The notes beneath the pieces were generated by a model. The model worked only from the letters and a program-made list of their open reading frames with translations, did not search any database and was not told the DNA's origin. This document shows positions 48,155-56,848 of a DNA stretch of 64,000 bases, one piece after another. The stretch comes from Vibrio marisflavi CECT 7928 (GTDB taxonomy: Bacteria > Pseudomonadota > Gammaproteobacteria > Enterobacterales > Vibrionaceae). The position numbers were made by a program, and so were the translations under genes. The stretch covers positions 372,001-436,000 of the forward strand of contig NZ_CAKLDM010000001.1 in assembly GCF_921294215.1 (NCBI RefSeq), in the 5' to 3' direction. Every line of letters starts with the position of its first letter. Position 1 is the first letter of the stretch.

Positions 48155-48910
48155 ATGAATACAGCTGGAAAAATACTGACAACGTTGATTGCAATGCTGT
48201 TGTTTGTTACTCCTTTATCGGCGCAGACAGTTAAACTGGCCAATGGGGAGTGGGCACCATATCAATCGGAATCCTTGAAAGAGAACGGATTTATTTCTCA
48301 GTTTGTGAAAGAAATATTTGAGGGTGAAGGCTATCAAGTAGAATTTGTTTTTCTTCCTTGGAAAAGGGGGTTTGAAGATACTAAAAAAGGGCAGCTCGAT
48401 GGCTCATTTTTATGGAGTAAAAACTCAGAGCGAGAGGAGTCATTTTTATACTCTGACCCAGTCATTTCATTGAGCTCTTCAATATTTCAACGTGTTGATA
48501 AACCTATATCGTGGCAAAATCTCAGCGATCTTTCCAAATATAAGATAGGTGGCGTCGTTGGTTATTCTTATGTAACAGATGACTTGGAAAAGCAGGGAGT
48601 GCTAAAAGTGCAACGCATCGCTAAGCCTGACGGCAATTATAAGAAGTTAGCTGCGGGCCGTTTAGATGGGGTGCTTGAGGATACTGATGTCGGTTATGAA
48701 GCCGTAAATCGGCTTGGATTATCTGGAAAGATAGAACCCAATAAAAAGCCGCTCTCTACAAGAGAATATTACGTCATTATTTCTAAGAATTCGCCGAGGG
48801 CTCAGGAATTAGTAGACGCTTTCAACAAAGGCCTTGCCAAAGCTCTTGCATCAGGAAAGCTTAAACAATATCGAGAAGCTTCAAACAAAGGAGAATACAA
48901 GAAGCCATAA
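48155..48910 (+). CDS. Orphan periplasmic substrate-binding protein
   Basis: 251 aa, signal peptide to the QTVKLANGEWAPY start of the mature part. It shares with the element-borne protein at 2580 the segments EREESFLYSDP, PISWQNLSDL and VVGYSYVTDDLEKQG, so these two are the closest pair of the window. LPWKRGFE is the PW motif common to the group. GGGAAGGGAAT precedes the ATG. No transporter is adjacent. Confidence 0.85.
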   Translation: MNTAGKILTTLIAMLLFVTPLSAQTVKLANGEWAPYQSESLKENGFISQFVKEIFEGEGYQVEFVFLPWKRGFEDTKKGQLDGSFLWSKNSEREESFLYSDPVISLSSSIFQRVDKPISWQNLSDLSKYKIGGVVGYSYVTDDLEKQGVLKVQRIAKPDGNYKKLAAGRLDGVLEDTDVGYEAVNRLGLSGKIEPNKKPLSTREYYVIISKNSPRAQELVDAFNKGLAKALASGKLKQYREASNKGEYKKP

Positions 48911-48981
48911 ACTAGTGGCTGACGTAACTACTCCTATTGCAGCTAGGATAAGGGAAGTAATAAGCCTTATCCTAGCTAGTA

Positions 48982-49407
48982 TTATAACTTTAGGTTTTCA
49001 GAGACTTTCCCAGCTATTTTTTTAAATAGTGCAATTTCTTCATCAGTTAAGTTGTGCTGCATTTTTGTTTGTAGCGCACTTTGAGCATCCAATACTCTAA
49101 TGGCTAACTCCTGACCCTCAGTGGTCAATACGAGCAGCTGACTTCGTTTATCGTTAGGGTCTGGCGATTTTGTTAACCATCCATTCTCGATCATATCTTT
49201 AATGAGCCGCGCTATCTGTGCCTTGTCTCTGCCAAAGTGGCTAACAATGTCATTGGCAGTGCAATTTTCTGACGCATGTATAAAGGAAAGACACTTCACG
49301 TACATTTTGTTTAAGCCTAGTTCTTTTGCTTTCAAGGCTCGTCGCATAGCTACCTTGTAACTATGAACTATCTCAAAAATTGAATCAGATAGTGGACTGC
49401 TATTCAT
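48982..49407 (-). CDS. MarR-family regulator
   Basis: 141 aa from the ATG at 49407 (MNSSPLSDS) with GAGAG upstream. Winged HTH with ENCTANDIVSHFGRDKAQIARLIKDMIENGWL and the beta wing DPNDKRSQLLVLT. It is divergent from the siderophore-interacting protein gene, and two matching dyads lie between them, so it probably represses both genes. The effector is unknown. Confidence 0.9.
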   Translation of the reverse strand: MNSSPLSDSIFEIVHSYKVAMRRALKAKELGLNKMYVKCLSFIHASENCTANDIVSHFGRDKAQIARLIKDMIENGWLTKSPDPNDKRSQLLVLTTEGQELAIRVLDAQSALQTKMQHNLTDEEIALFKKIAGKVSENLKL

Positions 49408-49426
49408 TATTCTCTCGCAATAAAAG

Positions 49427-49441
49427 GTTGACAATGTCAAC
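49427..49441. promoter_or_regulatory. MarR-type operator 1
   Basis: GTTGACAATGTCAAC is a dyad with a single central base. It lies 20 bases before the MarR start. Its partner is at 49456, with centres 29 bases apart. Confidence 0.75.
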
Positions 49442-49455
49442 TATATTCGATTATG

Positions 49456-49470
49456 GTTGACTTTGTCAAC
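49456..49470. promoter_or_regulatory. MarR-type operator 2
   Basis: GTTGACTTTGTCAAC has the same GTTGAC and GTCAAC arms as site 1. It lies 58 bases before the siderophore-interacting gene. Confidence 0.75.
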
Positions 49471-49527
49471 ATAGTTGATGTTTTTCAATTTATATCATTA
49501 CGAGATTAGGTTCTCTAGGAATTTTCT

Positions 49528-50265
49528 ATGAAAAAGAAAAGAACGACGCGATTAACGAGAGTTAGCCGAATTTTGGATTTATCTCCCCATTTGAGGCGGA
49601 TCATTGTGTCCGGTGATAGCCTCAAAGATTTCCCTACAGGGCAGGAAGGTTGTCATGTGAAAGTTGTGTTACCAGATGAAGGGGAGTTTGATGGTAAAAA
49701 GCGCTCCTATACAATACGTTTCTTTAATCCTGAAACCTATGAACTAGCTATGGACTTTGTCGTTAATCGGCACCTCGGGCCAGCAACAAATTGGGCCCTG
49801 CAAGCAAAAGTAGGCAGTGAAGTAGGAATCGCAGGGCCAGGCCCACTAAAACTAACTAATTTTGAGCACCACAGCTATTTACTTGTCGGCGATCTAACCT
49901 CAATTAATGCTATCAATGGGTATGTTCCCAGGTTCAACAAGTCAGCAGATGTTACAGCGATTATCTCTGTGCCAACTAGAGCAGACATTGTAGAGCTAGA
50001 CTATGAAGATTCGGCAAATACCTGTTGGTTTGTAGAAGATGAAGCGCAGGTACCTTTGGAGAGCTTCGTTGAACAAGTGGCGCGGAAGATGTCAAAAGAT
50101 ACTCACGTATTTCTGGGGTTAGAAGCACGAACAATTCGTACGCTCCGACCTATATTGCAAGAAAGCCTAGGCTTTAGCCGCTTAAACACCTTTGCTGTAG
50201 GTTATTGGAAAAAAGGCATCAATGCCGACAAATTCAGTATGCAAAAGAAATTGATGCCAGTATAG
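49528..50265 (+). CDS. Siderophore-interacting protein (NAD(P)H ferric-chelate reductase type)
   Basis: 245 aa with an N-terminal FAD-binding barrel (KKRSYTIRFFNPE holds the RxYT flavin motif) and a C-terminal SIP domain (GLEARTIRTLRPILQESLGF, GYWKKGI). These cytoplasmic enzymes reduce ferric siderophores to release iron, as ViuB or YqjH do. YqjH in E. coli is controlled by a neighbouring repressor, which the divergent MarR gene mirrors in a different family. Confidence 0.9.
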   Translation: MKKKRTTRLTRVSRILDLSPHLRRIIVSGDSLKDFPTGQEGCHVKVVLPDEGEFDGKKRSYTIRFFNPETYELAMDFVVNRHLGPATNWALQAKVGSEVGIAGPGPLKLTNFEHHSYLLVGDLTSINAINGYVPRFNKSADVTAIISVPTRADIVELDYEDSANTCWFVEDEAQVPLESFVEQVARKMSKDTHVFLGLEARTIRTLRPILQESLGFSRLNTFAVGYWKKGINADKFSMQKKLMPV

Positions 50266-50268
50266 CCG

Positions 50269-50736
50269 CTATTTTATCGGTACTTGTGAGAAGTCAAAGT
50301 CGCTACTGTTGGCTAATTTGCAGTAGTCATCAGCAATCACTTTACACCATTCGATAACGTCATCTCTCATACTGAGAAACTTGTCGAGTGAATTTTCGAC
50401 GGTATTGGTCAAGGTGATGACACAAGTCAACTTAAGGTTGTCTCCGATAGAAAAGGAGGCCAGATTATACAAGCTGTGTGACTCTAATATAGGCAAAAAT
50501 TGGGATTGGTAATCACTATTTTGGGTATTTGGAAAACATAATTTTCCGCAACGCTTTTCTGTTTGCTCGAATGTGTCATCTATGCGGTTGTACTGCTGGT
50601 GATAGTAGGTTTCACGGAAGTCATTTGGAACATTGGTAACAAGCTCAGATACATTTGCTTTTTCGTTGTTTATTCGTATAGAAATATACGTGTCATGCAG
50701 GTTAAGCTTTTGGTTGATTTCGCTGGTAAAACTCAT
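50269..50736 (-). CDS. Small protein resembling an autoinducer-binding domain, no HTH
   Basis: 155 aa, cytoplasmic. NVPNDFRETYYHQQYNRIDD matches in pattern the NYPxxWxxxYxxxxYxxxDP signature of LuxR-type autoinducer-binding domains. The later FLPILESHSLYNLASFSIG also fits. The DNA-binding HTH that LuxR regulators carry is absent, and there is no room for it. It could be a decoy or dimer partner of a full regulator, or a distant relative. It converges on the SIP gene with 3 bases between stops. Confidence 0.55.
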   Translation of the reverse strand: MSFTSEINQKLNLHDTYISIRINNEKANVSELVTNVPNDFRETYYHQQYNRIDDTFEQTEKRCGKLCFPNTQNSDYQSQFLPILESHSLYNLASFSIGDNLKLTCVITLTNTVENSLDKFLSMRDDVIEWCKVIADDYCKLANSSDFDFSQVPIK

Positions 50737-50919
50737 TCTTACAACCCTTTTATGTGTTTTCTAGTTCAGTGAAAACTACCATCTTATTGAAAAGTAAGTG
50801 TAAATACTATCGCTCTAAACACAAGTACGAAGCTGTACATGTATGAAATAAGAGCGATAGAAAAGGAAATGAGAAAATGCTGAATGAGCGAATCAACTTG
50901 CTCCACCACAGAGGTAGAG

Positions 50920-52131
50920 CTAATTTGCTACCTTTTTCACTTCAGCTTCGTTGCTTTCAGAGAATATATCGGCGACTGCTTGTCGCTCTAGTTCTCCCTT
51001 GAGGTTACCTTCTTCATCGACAACAGGGAGTGAGTATTCGCAGGCCATGCTATCAGGCAATACCTCTTCTATGGCCGCCTCTGGAGATATTGATGGGATT
51101 TCTTCGTAAATCTCCTCGTTAAAACCTGCAATAGAGACGTCTTCGACAGCCGTTTGCAAATTCTCACGCGTGACTAAGCCTTGATAGCCGTCGTCTGTTA
51201 CGTGGTAAGCGTAATCTTTCTTCAGCTTCTTCATCTGCTTTAGGGCTTCATCAATAGACTCTGAAGTAATTCGATGAGCCGGAGGCTGCATAACAGCTTC
51301 TACCGTAAGCGCCCTTGCGCGATTTACATCCTTAACAAAGGCTTCGACATATTCGTTGGCTGGGTTAAGAAGTATTTCATCAGGCGTACCTTGCTGGACA
51401 AGCTCTCCATCTTTTAAAATTGCAATTCGATCTCCAAGGCGCAGTGCTTCATCGAGATCATGAGTAATAAAGATAATTGTTTTGTGCAGTTTATCTTGTA
51501 GCTCAATCAGCTGATCCTGCATTTCACTCCGAATAAGCGGGTCCAAAGCTGAAAAGGCTTCATCCATCAATAGGATCTCTGCGTCAGTGCATAGCGCTCT
51601 AGCTAGACCAACACGCTGTTGCTGCCCGCCTGAAAGTTGGGAAGGGTACTGTTCTGAATACTCACTAAGTCCGACGGTGTCTAGCCATTCTTGGGCTTTT
51701 TCTTGCCGCTTTTCTTTGCTAATCCCCTGAACTTCTAGCCCGTACGCGACATTGTCAATAACGTTCCTATGGGGCATCAAGCCAAAGCGCTGAAATACCA
51801 TCGACATTTTATGTCTGCGAAATTCTTCCAGCTCTTTGGTTGAGAGTTCAGTTACATCAATGCCTTCAACAAATATTTGCCCCAACGTTGGGTCGATGAG
51901 ACGGTTGAAATGGCGTATAAGAGTTGATTTACCTGAACCAGATAGGCCCATAATGACAAATATCTCACCTTTATTGATGCTCAGGTTTATGTCTTTTAGG
52001 CCGACCGTATGACCTGTTTCAGAAAGAATTTGTTCTTTTGACTCACCCAGTTTTACTTTATCGACAACAGACAAAGGGTTTGGTCCAAAGATTTTATACA
52101 AACCAGTTATCTCGACAAGGGAATTAGTCAT
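50920..52131 (-). CDS. proV: Glycine betaine/proline ABC transporter, ATPase
   Basis: 403 aa. Walker A GLSGSGKST (about 62-70), signature LSGGQQQRVGLARAL, Walker B ILLMDEAF and an H-loop in FITHDLDE are intact. Two CBS-type domains (about 280-395) follow, as in osmosensing ProV/OpuAA. It powers uptake of osmoprotectants. It overlaps proW by 8 bases, so translation is coupled. Confidence 0.95.
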   Translation of the reverse strand: MTNSLVEITGLYKIFGPNPLSVVDKVKLGESKEQILSETGHTVGLKDINLSINKGEIFVIMGLSGSGKSTLIRHFNRLIDPTLGQIFVEGIDVTELSTKELEEFRRHKMSMVFQRFGLMPHRNVIDNVAYGLEVQGISKEKRQEKAQEWLDTVGLSEYSEQYPSQLSGGQQQRVGLARALCTDAEILLMDEAFSALDPLIRSEMQDQLIELQDKLHKTIIFITHDLDEALRLGDRIAILKDGELVQQGTPDEILLNPANEYVEAFVKDVNRARALTVEAVMQPPAHRITSESIDEALKQMKKLKKDYAYHVTDDGYQGLVTRENLQTAVEDVSIAGFNEEIYEEIPSISPEAAIEEVLPDSMACEYSLPVVDEEGNLKGELERQAVADIFSESNEAEVKKVAN

Positions 52132-53020
52132 GCCTGTTTTCTCCTAGATGTGATTGCACTCTTTTCGCATAAGCTTGAGAGGCTCTATCAAAGAGTATAG
52201 CAAGGGCAACGATTGCAAACCCATTGAGAAGGCCAAGAGTAAAATACTGATTGGTTATTGATTTGAGAACGGGCTGCCCTAGGCCTTTTACGCCGATCAT
52301 CGACGCAATAACAACCATTGACAACGCCATCATGATTGTCTGGTTTATTCCAGCCATTATCGTTGGCATTGCTAGCGGTAACTGAACACCCCAGAGTCTT
52401 TGTTTCTTGTTTGCACCAAATGCAGTTGCCGCTTCCAACACTTCTTTATCAACGAGGCGTATGCCTAAGTTTGTAAGTCGAATGACTGGCGGAATCGCAT
52501 ATATGACAACAGCGATGAGACCTGGAATTTTGCCAATGCCTAGTAGCATGACGACAGGGATTAGGTACACGAAAGCTGGCATTGTCTGCATAATATCGAG
52601 AAGGGGAGTGACGACCGCTTGTACTCTGTTAGAGCGAGCCATAGCAATGCCGACAGGTATGCCGATAACTATGGAGAGCAAGGTACATACGGTAATGATG
52701 CTGAGGGTTCGCATCGTGTCTTCCCACATACCAAAATAGCCAATCAAAAGTAAAGAAACGATACCGCCCAGTGTGAGCTTCCAAGATCGGCTTGCTATGT
52801 AAATTAGCCCGGCACATATCGCGAGGACTAGCCACCAAGGTGTTGAGATTAGGAGTTTTTCAAACCAGACAAGAAAGGAGAGAAGGGGGTCAAAAAATGA
52901 TTCTATTAAGTCACCATATTCGCGGGAGAACTCCCGATATCCGCCGTCTAATGTTTTTTTAATTAACCTAAGATCGGCACGGTCCATCTCAGGAAAGCTT
53001 ATCCATGCACTGTTAGCCAT
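52124..53020 (-). CDS. proW: Glycine betaine/proline ABC transporter, permease
   Basis: 298 aa. About six membrane segments and the ABC coupling motif EAATAFGANKKQRLWGVQLPLAMPTIMAG. The N-terminal soluble stretch is shorter than in E. coli ProW (354 aa). Middle gene of proX-proW-proV on the minus strand, 61 bases after proX. Confidence 0.95.
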   Translation of the reverse strand: MANSAWISFPEMDRADLRLIKKTLDGGYREFSREYGDLIESFFDPLLSFLVWFEKLLISTPWWLVLAICAGLIYIASRSWKLTLGGIVSLLLIGYFGMWEDTMRTLSIITVCTLLSIVIGIPVGIAMARSNRVQAVVTPLLDIMQTMPAFVYLIPVVMLLGIGKIPGLIAVVIYAIPPVIRLTNLGIRLVDKEVLEAATAFGANKKQRLWGVQLPLAMPTIMAGINQTIMMALSMVVIASMIGVKGLGQPVLKSITNQYFTLGLLNGFAIVALAILFDRASQAYAKRVQSHLGENRHD

Positions 53021-53081
53021 AATTACATCCTTATAAAAACGCAGTAACCTTTTGGGTTACTGCGTAAATTTGTCCAAGGGC

Positions 53082-54071
53082 TTAAAGAGCACTTTCTACT
53101 TTTTTCGCTACATCAGCGGGTACCCATCTTTGCCAAGTTTTCGGATAAGTAGTCAAAAAGTAGTGCATAGCTTCGTTACTGTCGGCTTGGTTATCTTCCA
53201 TCCATGCAAGCAACTTATTTAGCTCCTGGTTGGTAAATCCACGTTTGACAAAGTAACGATTTACTTCAGGATTCTGCGATGCGAACTTTTCGGTTGTTAC
53301 AGTGTAAACAGGAGAGGTTGGATACATAGAGACAGTAGGATTCTCACAATCAGCTTGGGTGATACAGTCGACAAATTCTTTCTCGTGAACGCCACTGCCA
53401 AAGTCAACTTTCACCATCTGATATTTACCAAGGATTGCGGTTGGTGCCCAGTAGTAACCAAACCAAGCTTGCTTTCGTTCATTCGCTTTAGCTAACGAGC
53501 CAGAAAGTCCGGCACTTGACCCCGGATCAACTAAAGTGAAACCAGCGTCTTCAAGTTTTAGTGCTTTGAATAAATTTTCCGCTGAGATTTGGCACGCCCA
53601 GCCAGCTGGACAACCATAAAATGCCGATGAGTCAGGGTCTTCAGGGTTTTTAAATAGTTTGGCGTGTTTTTTCACACCCTCGATTGTTGCAAGATCTGGG
53701 TATTTTTCTACCATGTAAGCAGGTACCCAAAAGCCTTCTTCTCCCCCATCAATCAAAACGTGCCCAGTGTAACGCAGACGTTTCTCTTTTACGCCTTTGT
53801 CCAAAGCATCTTTCAGGCTGTTCGTCCATAGCTCAGGTGCTACATCAGGCTGACCTTTTTCAATCATTGATGTTCCTGTCGGCATGGTGTCACCTGGTAT
53901 TAGTTGGGCATCGCAGCCATAACCATGCTCAAGCACAAACTGGTCGATGTTGGCGATAAGGCTCGCTGAATTCCAGTTCATATCTGCAATAGTTACGGTT
54001 CCGCACTCTTTCGCCAAAGTAGGAAAAGCTGTGAAGGTAGTTAAAAGCATCAGTGAAATGATTCTTTTCAT
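53082..54071 (-). CDS. proX: Glycine betaine/proline ABC transporter, periplasmic binding protein
   Basis: 329 aa from the ATG at 54071, with a signal peptide ending LAKE. The OpuAC-type fold is shown by VTIADMNWNSASLIANID, PTGTSMIEKGQPDVAPELW and WFGYYWAPTAIL, rich in the tryptophans and tyrosines that cage quaternary amines. First gene of the operon. It may be choline- or betaine-specific; the aromatic cage does not decide. Confidence 0.93.
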   Translation of the reverse strand: MKRIISLMLLTTFTAFPTLAKECGTVTIADMNWNSASLIANIDQFVLEHGYGCDAQLIPGDTMPTGTSMIEKGQPDVAPELWTNSLKDALDKGVKEKRLRYTGHVLIDGGEEGFWVPAYMVEKYPDLATIEGVKKHAKLFKNPEDPDSSAFYGCPAGWACQISAENLFKALKLEDAGFTLVDPGSSAGLSGSLAKANERKQAWFGYYWAPTAILGKYQMVKVDFGSGVHEKEFVDCITQADCENPTVSMYPTSPVYTVTTEKFASQNPEVNRYFVKRGFTNQELNKLLAWMEDNQADSNEAMHYFLTTYPKTWQRWVPADVAKKVESAL

Positions 54072-54197
54072 CTTGAGAGGTCCTTTCTCCATTCGAGGTT
54101 GCTACATAAGCTTATGTTATATAGACAGTGGCGTATAGCTAAGACTGCTCAAAGGTGACTAGTCTCTCATCACTAATAGGTAGACTGGCAATAAAAA

Positions 54198-54223
54198 AGG
54201 CTGTGGTATATAAACCACAGCCT
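54198..54223 (-). terminator. Terminator of the 449-aa gene
   Basis: AAGGCTGTGG and CCACAGCCTT form a 10-bp stem, with TTTTTT following on the minus strand, 18 bases past the stop. Confidence 0.88.
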
Positions 54224-54241
54224 TCGCTGGCAGGGTGATAT

Positions 54242-55591
54242 TTAACCTTCTTCGTTTAATGAGTCCATATAGGAATCAAATTGGCCGAATGCAGAAGAGG
54301 CCATATTGGAAACAGTAAAGGTTTCGGATATTTTCTCTTTAATGGTCGTGCCGTCCAACAAGTTTTGAATCTTCTGCTTCCTAACTGCTTTTTTGAAAGC
54401 ATCTTCATCTGTACCTGGAATAAAGTTGGTTTCACCTCGAGCAGCGTTCAACACTTGCATCGCACCGGGCTTTTCACTGGTTAATTGAATAGGGCATTGG
54501 GAGATAAATGCTCTAGCCTCATCTTGCAAAGACCGATAAGCTGAAAGTAGGTCTTTTTGGTGTGAAAAGATTGGATCGACTGGCCCTGTATTGCGGCTGA
54601 ATTTTTTCTTAATTCTACGATATAGGCGTGTCGTTTTAGATGGTGGATTTGGTCTTGCACTGACAATATCTAAGAAGTTGTAAGGTGAACTATAGCAAGG
54701 CATACACACAATATAACTAGCTAGGATCGGTATCGTCTCCATTTGCTCTCGTAGCCACTTCTTAAACCGAGTGGCAGTTAATGTGCCAGCTTTTAGCTTC
54801 AGGTTAATACACTCCTGTCTAAATTTTTTAAAGTTTCTTACCATCATGTATCGGTCAAATAGCCCTTTCAAGAAATCAAATACTGCTTTTACCGCTTTTA
54901 GGACTGTAGTTACTGTGGAAGAAATACCTAAACTACCTACATCGATGAATATCGAGCCGATAGAGGTTAACGCTACAACACCTTTTTCAATGGCTACCGA
55001 TGCGACTTCAGCTCTAACAGTTTCTATCACATCTTCGGCACTTGCGTAGGCCGCATTTTTACCTAAGTGGCGTGTTTTATAGTAGGTAACAGACTTCTGT
55101 AGAACAGGGTATATAGCTGTTGCCGCTTTTTTTATATCGCCATAAATAGGTGCAACATCTTCAAGCACTTTAAAGATGAGCTTGGGAACCATAGATATTA
55201 TTGCATCTTTGATATGCTCTAGAATTGCCCCACCATGTCGCTGGAAGAATTCCAGCAATTTGTCTTTTACCGCTTTGATAATTTTCTTTATATATTTGTA
55301 GGCTTTAGAATCTTGGACCCCAGACTTGGCTTTGTTAATACCTTGAGTAACGTAAAAATCTTTTCCTTTGGAAGCCTGTGATATTGAGTCGGCCAAATCA
55401 TTGGTGGTAGATAACCCCTCTACTGCTGTTTGAACTTTTTCAATTAACGTTAGCCCTTCAATACTCGTGTTTGAAAAAAGGTTCAACATGTCTTTATACA
55501 TGGGGGGAAGTGTATTGCTGGTATTCACAGGTGCTAATACTGGTGGAGCAGTAATAGCATTAGATCGTCTCAAAGGTGGGGGTGTAGGCAT
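54242..55591 (-). CDS. Unrecognised 449-aa helical protein, Pro-rich start
   Basis: GAGGTAA precedes the ATG, and a strong terminator follows, so it is a real single-gene unit. Residues 1-30 are Pro-rich without a signal peptide. The middle is almost all helical, with a hydrophobic pair near 205-245 (GVVALTSIGSIFIDVGSLGI, then TVLKAVKAVFDFLKGLF) resembling a membrane-inserting hairpin. The 260-360 region is very basic, with several cysteines (VCMPCYSS). No known family. A secreted effector or pore-forming protein is one idea; nothing in the context proves it. Confidence 0.7.
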   Translation of the reverse strand: MPTPPPLRRSNAITAPPVLAPVNTSNTLPPMYKDMLNLFSNTSIEGLTLIEKVQTAVEGLSTTNDLADSISQASKGKDFYVTQGINKAKSGVQDSKAYKYIKKIIKAVKDKLLEFFQRHGGAILEHIKDAIISMVPKLIFKVLEDVAPIYGDIKKAATAIYPVLQKSVTYYKTRHLGKNAAYASAEDVIETVRAEVASVAIEKGVVALTSIGSIFIDVGSLGISSTVTTVLKAVKAVFDFLKGLFDRYMMVRNFKKFRQECINLKLKAGTLTATRFKKWLREQMETIPILASYIVCMPCYSSPYNFLDIVSARPNPPSKTTRLYRRIKKKFSRNTGPVDPIFSHQKDLLSAYRSLQDEARAFISQCPIQLTSEKPGAMQVLNAARGETNFIPGTDEDAFKKAVRKQKIQNLLDGTTIKEKISETFTVSNMASSAFGQFDSYMDSLNEEG

Positions 55592-55704
55592 AACAAGTTA
55601 CCTCTAATATCGGGTTAATTTACAACTACTTCCAAATTAGCCAGTGGTAGTCCTACTCTAAATGCATTGGGTTGTTATTTTTGGCCGTTGCAACATCTAC
55701 GTAT

Positions 55705-55911
55705 ATGGCTAGATCGTTGAGTGCTTTCTTAAAGCAGAGTTTTTGCTCAAATATAAATCTAGCACAAAAAAATGTTATTTTTGCGGGTGATTCGTCACTA
55801 GGTGTAACAATTAATAATAAAGTTGCGAAGAAATTAGGTTTATTAAGGACTTATGATAATAATACTGTTATTCAAATCTTTGATTTTGCGAATGAAGGCC
55901 TAGAGTTTTAG
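55705..55911 (+). CDS. Small hypothetical protein, uncertain
   Basis: 68 aa from an ATG at 55705 (a TTG at 55672 would add 11 residues). No good Shine-Dalgarno. The sequence has mixed hydrophobic and polar residues (NVIFAGDSSLGVTINNKVAKKLGLL) and no known domain. It is divergent from the 449-aa gene; whether the two are linked cannot be told. Confidence 0.3.
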   Translation: MARSLSAFLKQSFCSNINLAQKNVIFAGDSSLGVTINNKVAKKLGLLRTYDNNTVIQIFDFANEGLEF

Positions 55912-55929
55912 CTCTAGGCAGTTTTGTAA

Positions 55930-56658
55930 TTATAAGACGTTCTTATGGCTATCTTTCGCTGTTTTTATAATCTGCTGCAACTCTTTAGTCGCTTGAGTAG
56001 AGGAAATAGGTTGCTTACGTTTCACCACTTCTGCGAGCATGAAGCTAGTTCGATTAGACTCATCATTTTGAATATTTGCAGCTACGTTAACTAGATTTGG
56101 GTATATTTCGTTTAATACACAGGCGCCAACAGCTGCGGTGCCTTTAGGGAATTTATGCATTGATACTTGTTTGGCTGCATAAGCTGTACCTTGCGGAACC
56201 ACTATTTCCATTGCGTCATAAGACTGGTTCCACTTGCTGACTTCTTTTAGTGCCGCAGGGTGGGACGCTATCGCTTTAATTGGTTGCTTAGCCTTAATGT
56301 CTTGCTTGTTCATGAATGCACACATTTCGATCGGAGTTGTAATAAAGGCGATGGGTTTTGTGACTTTATATTGTTCAATTGCTTTAACAGTGGCATCTAC
56401 TAGTTTCCCCTTTATCGTGGAGTTCTCTATTGCAGTAAATGCTCGCCCCTTATTTTCGTTTGCTTGTTGATATGTATTGAGAGGCGTGCCGGAAAAAATT
56501 ACTTTGCTTTTAAGCGTCGGATCCTTTTTTAACAGTTGATGTAGGGCGGCATCGTTAAAGCTACCTTTTGAGGCTTGTACATAGATGGTTGGAGTTGCCT
56601 GAGCGACAAGTGGGGCTGACAATAAAAAGGCGACAGCCAATTTTTTGAAGGAAACCAT
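55930..56658 (-). CDS. Exported prephenate-dehydratase-like protein
   Basis: 242 aa from the ATG at 56658, with a clear signal peptide (FKKLAVAFLLSAPLVAQA). HPAALKEVSKW and AAVGACVLNEIYPNLVNVAANIQND followed by SNRTSFML correspond to the HPQAL and NxTRF regions of prephenate dehydratases. The usual threonine-arginine-phenylalanine of the active site is altered (NRTSF). No ACT domain is present. A periplasmic aromatic-acid dehydratase (cyclohexadienyl-type) or a binding protein of the same fold are both possible. Confidence 0.65.
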   Translation of the reverse strand: MVSFKKLAVAFLLSAPLVAQATPTIYVQASKGSFNDAALHQLLKKDPTLKSKVIFSGTPLNTYQQANENKGRAFTAIENSTIKGKLVDATVKAIEQYKVTKPIAFITTPIEMCAFMNKQDIKAKQPIKAIASHPAALKEVSKWNQSYDAMEIVVPQGTAYAAKQVSMHKFPKGTAAVGACVLNEIYPNLVNVAANIQNDESNRTSFMLAEVVKRKQPISSTQATKELQQIIKTAKDSHKNVL

Positions 56659-56848
56659 AAAAAACCTAAAGCTGAAATTGAACCGGAAGAACAAAGTACT
56701 AGAGAATAGCTGCAGCTCCAAGTTCAATGACAAAATTTGTCTTTAATTTAAAACTAGAGCATTACTGAATCACATTTACTTATGTTTTTTGGCCAAAATA
56801 ATAAGCCACTCCATACTGAGGAGTGGCTTAGTCAATAAACAACAGTAG

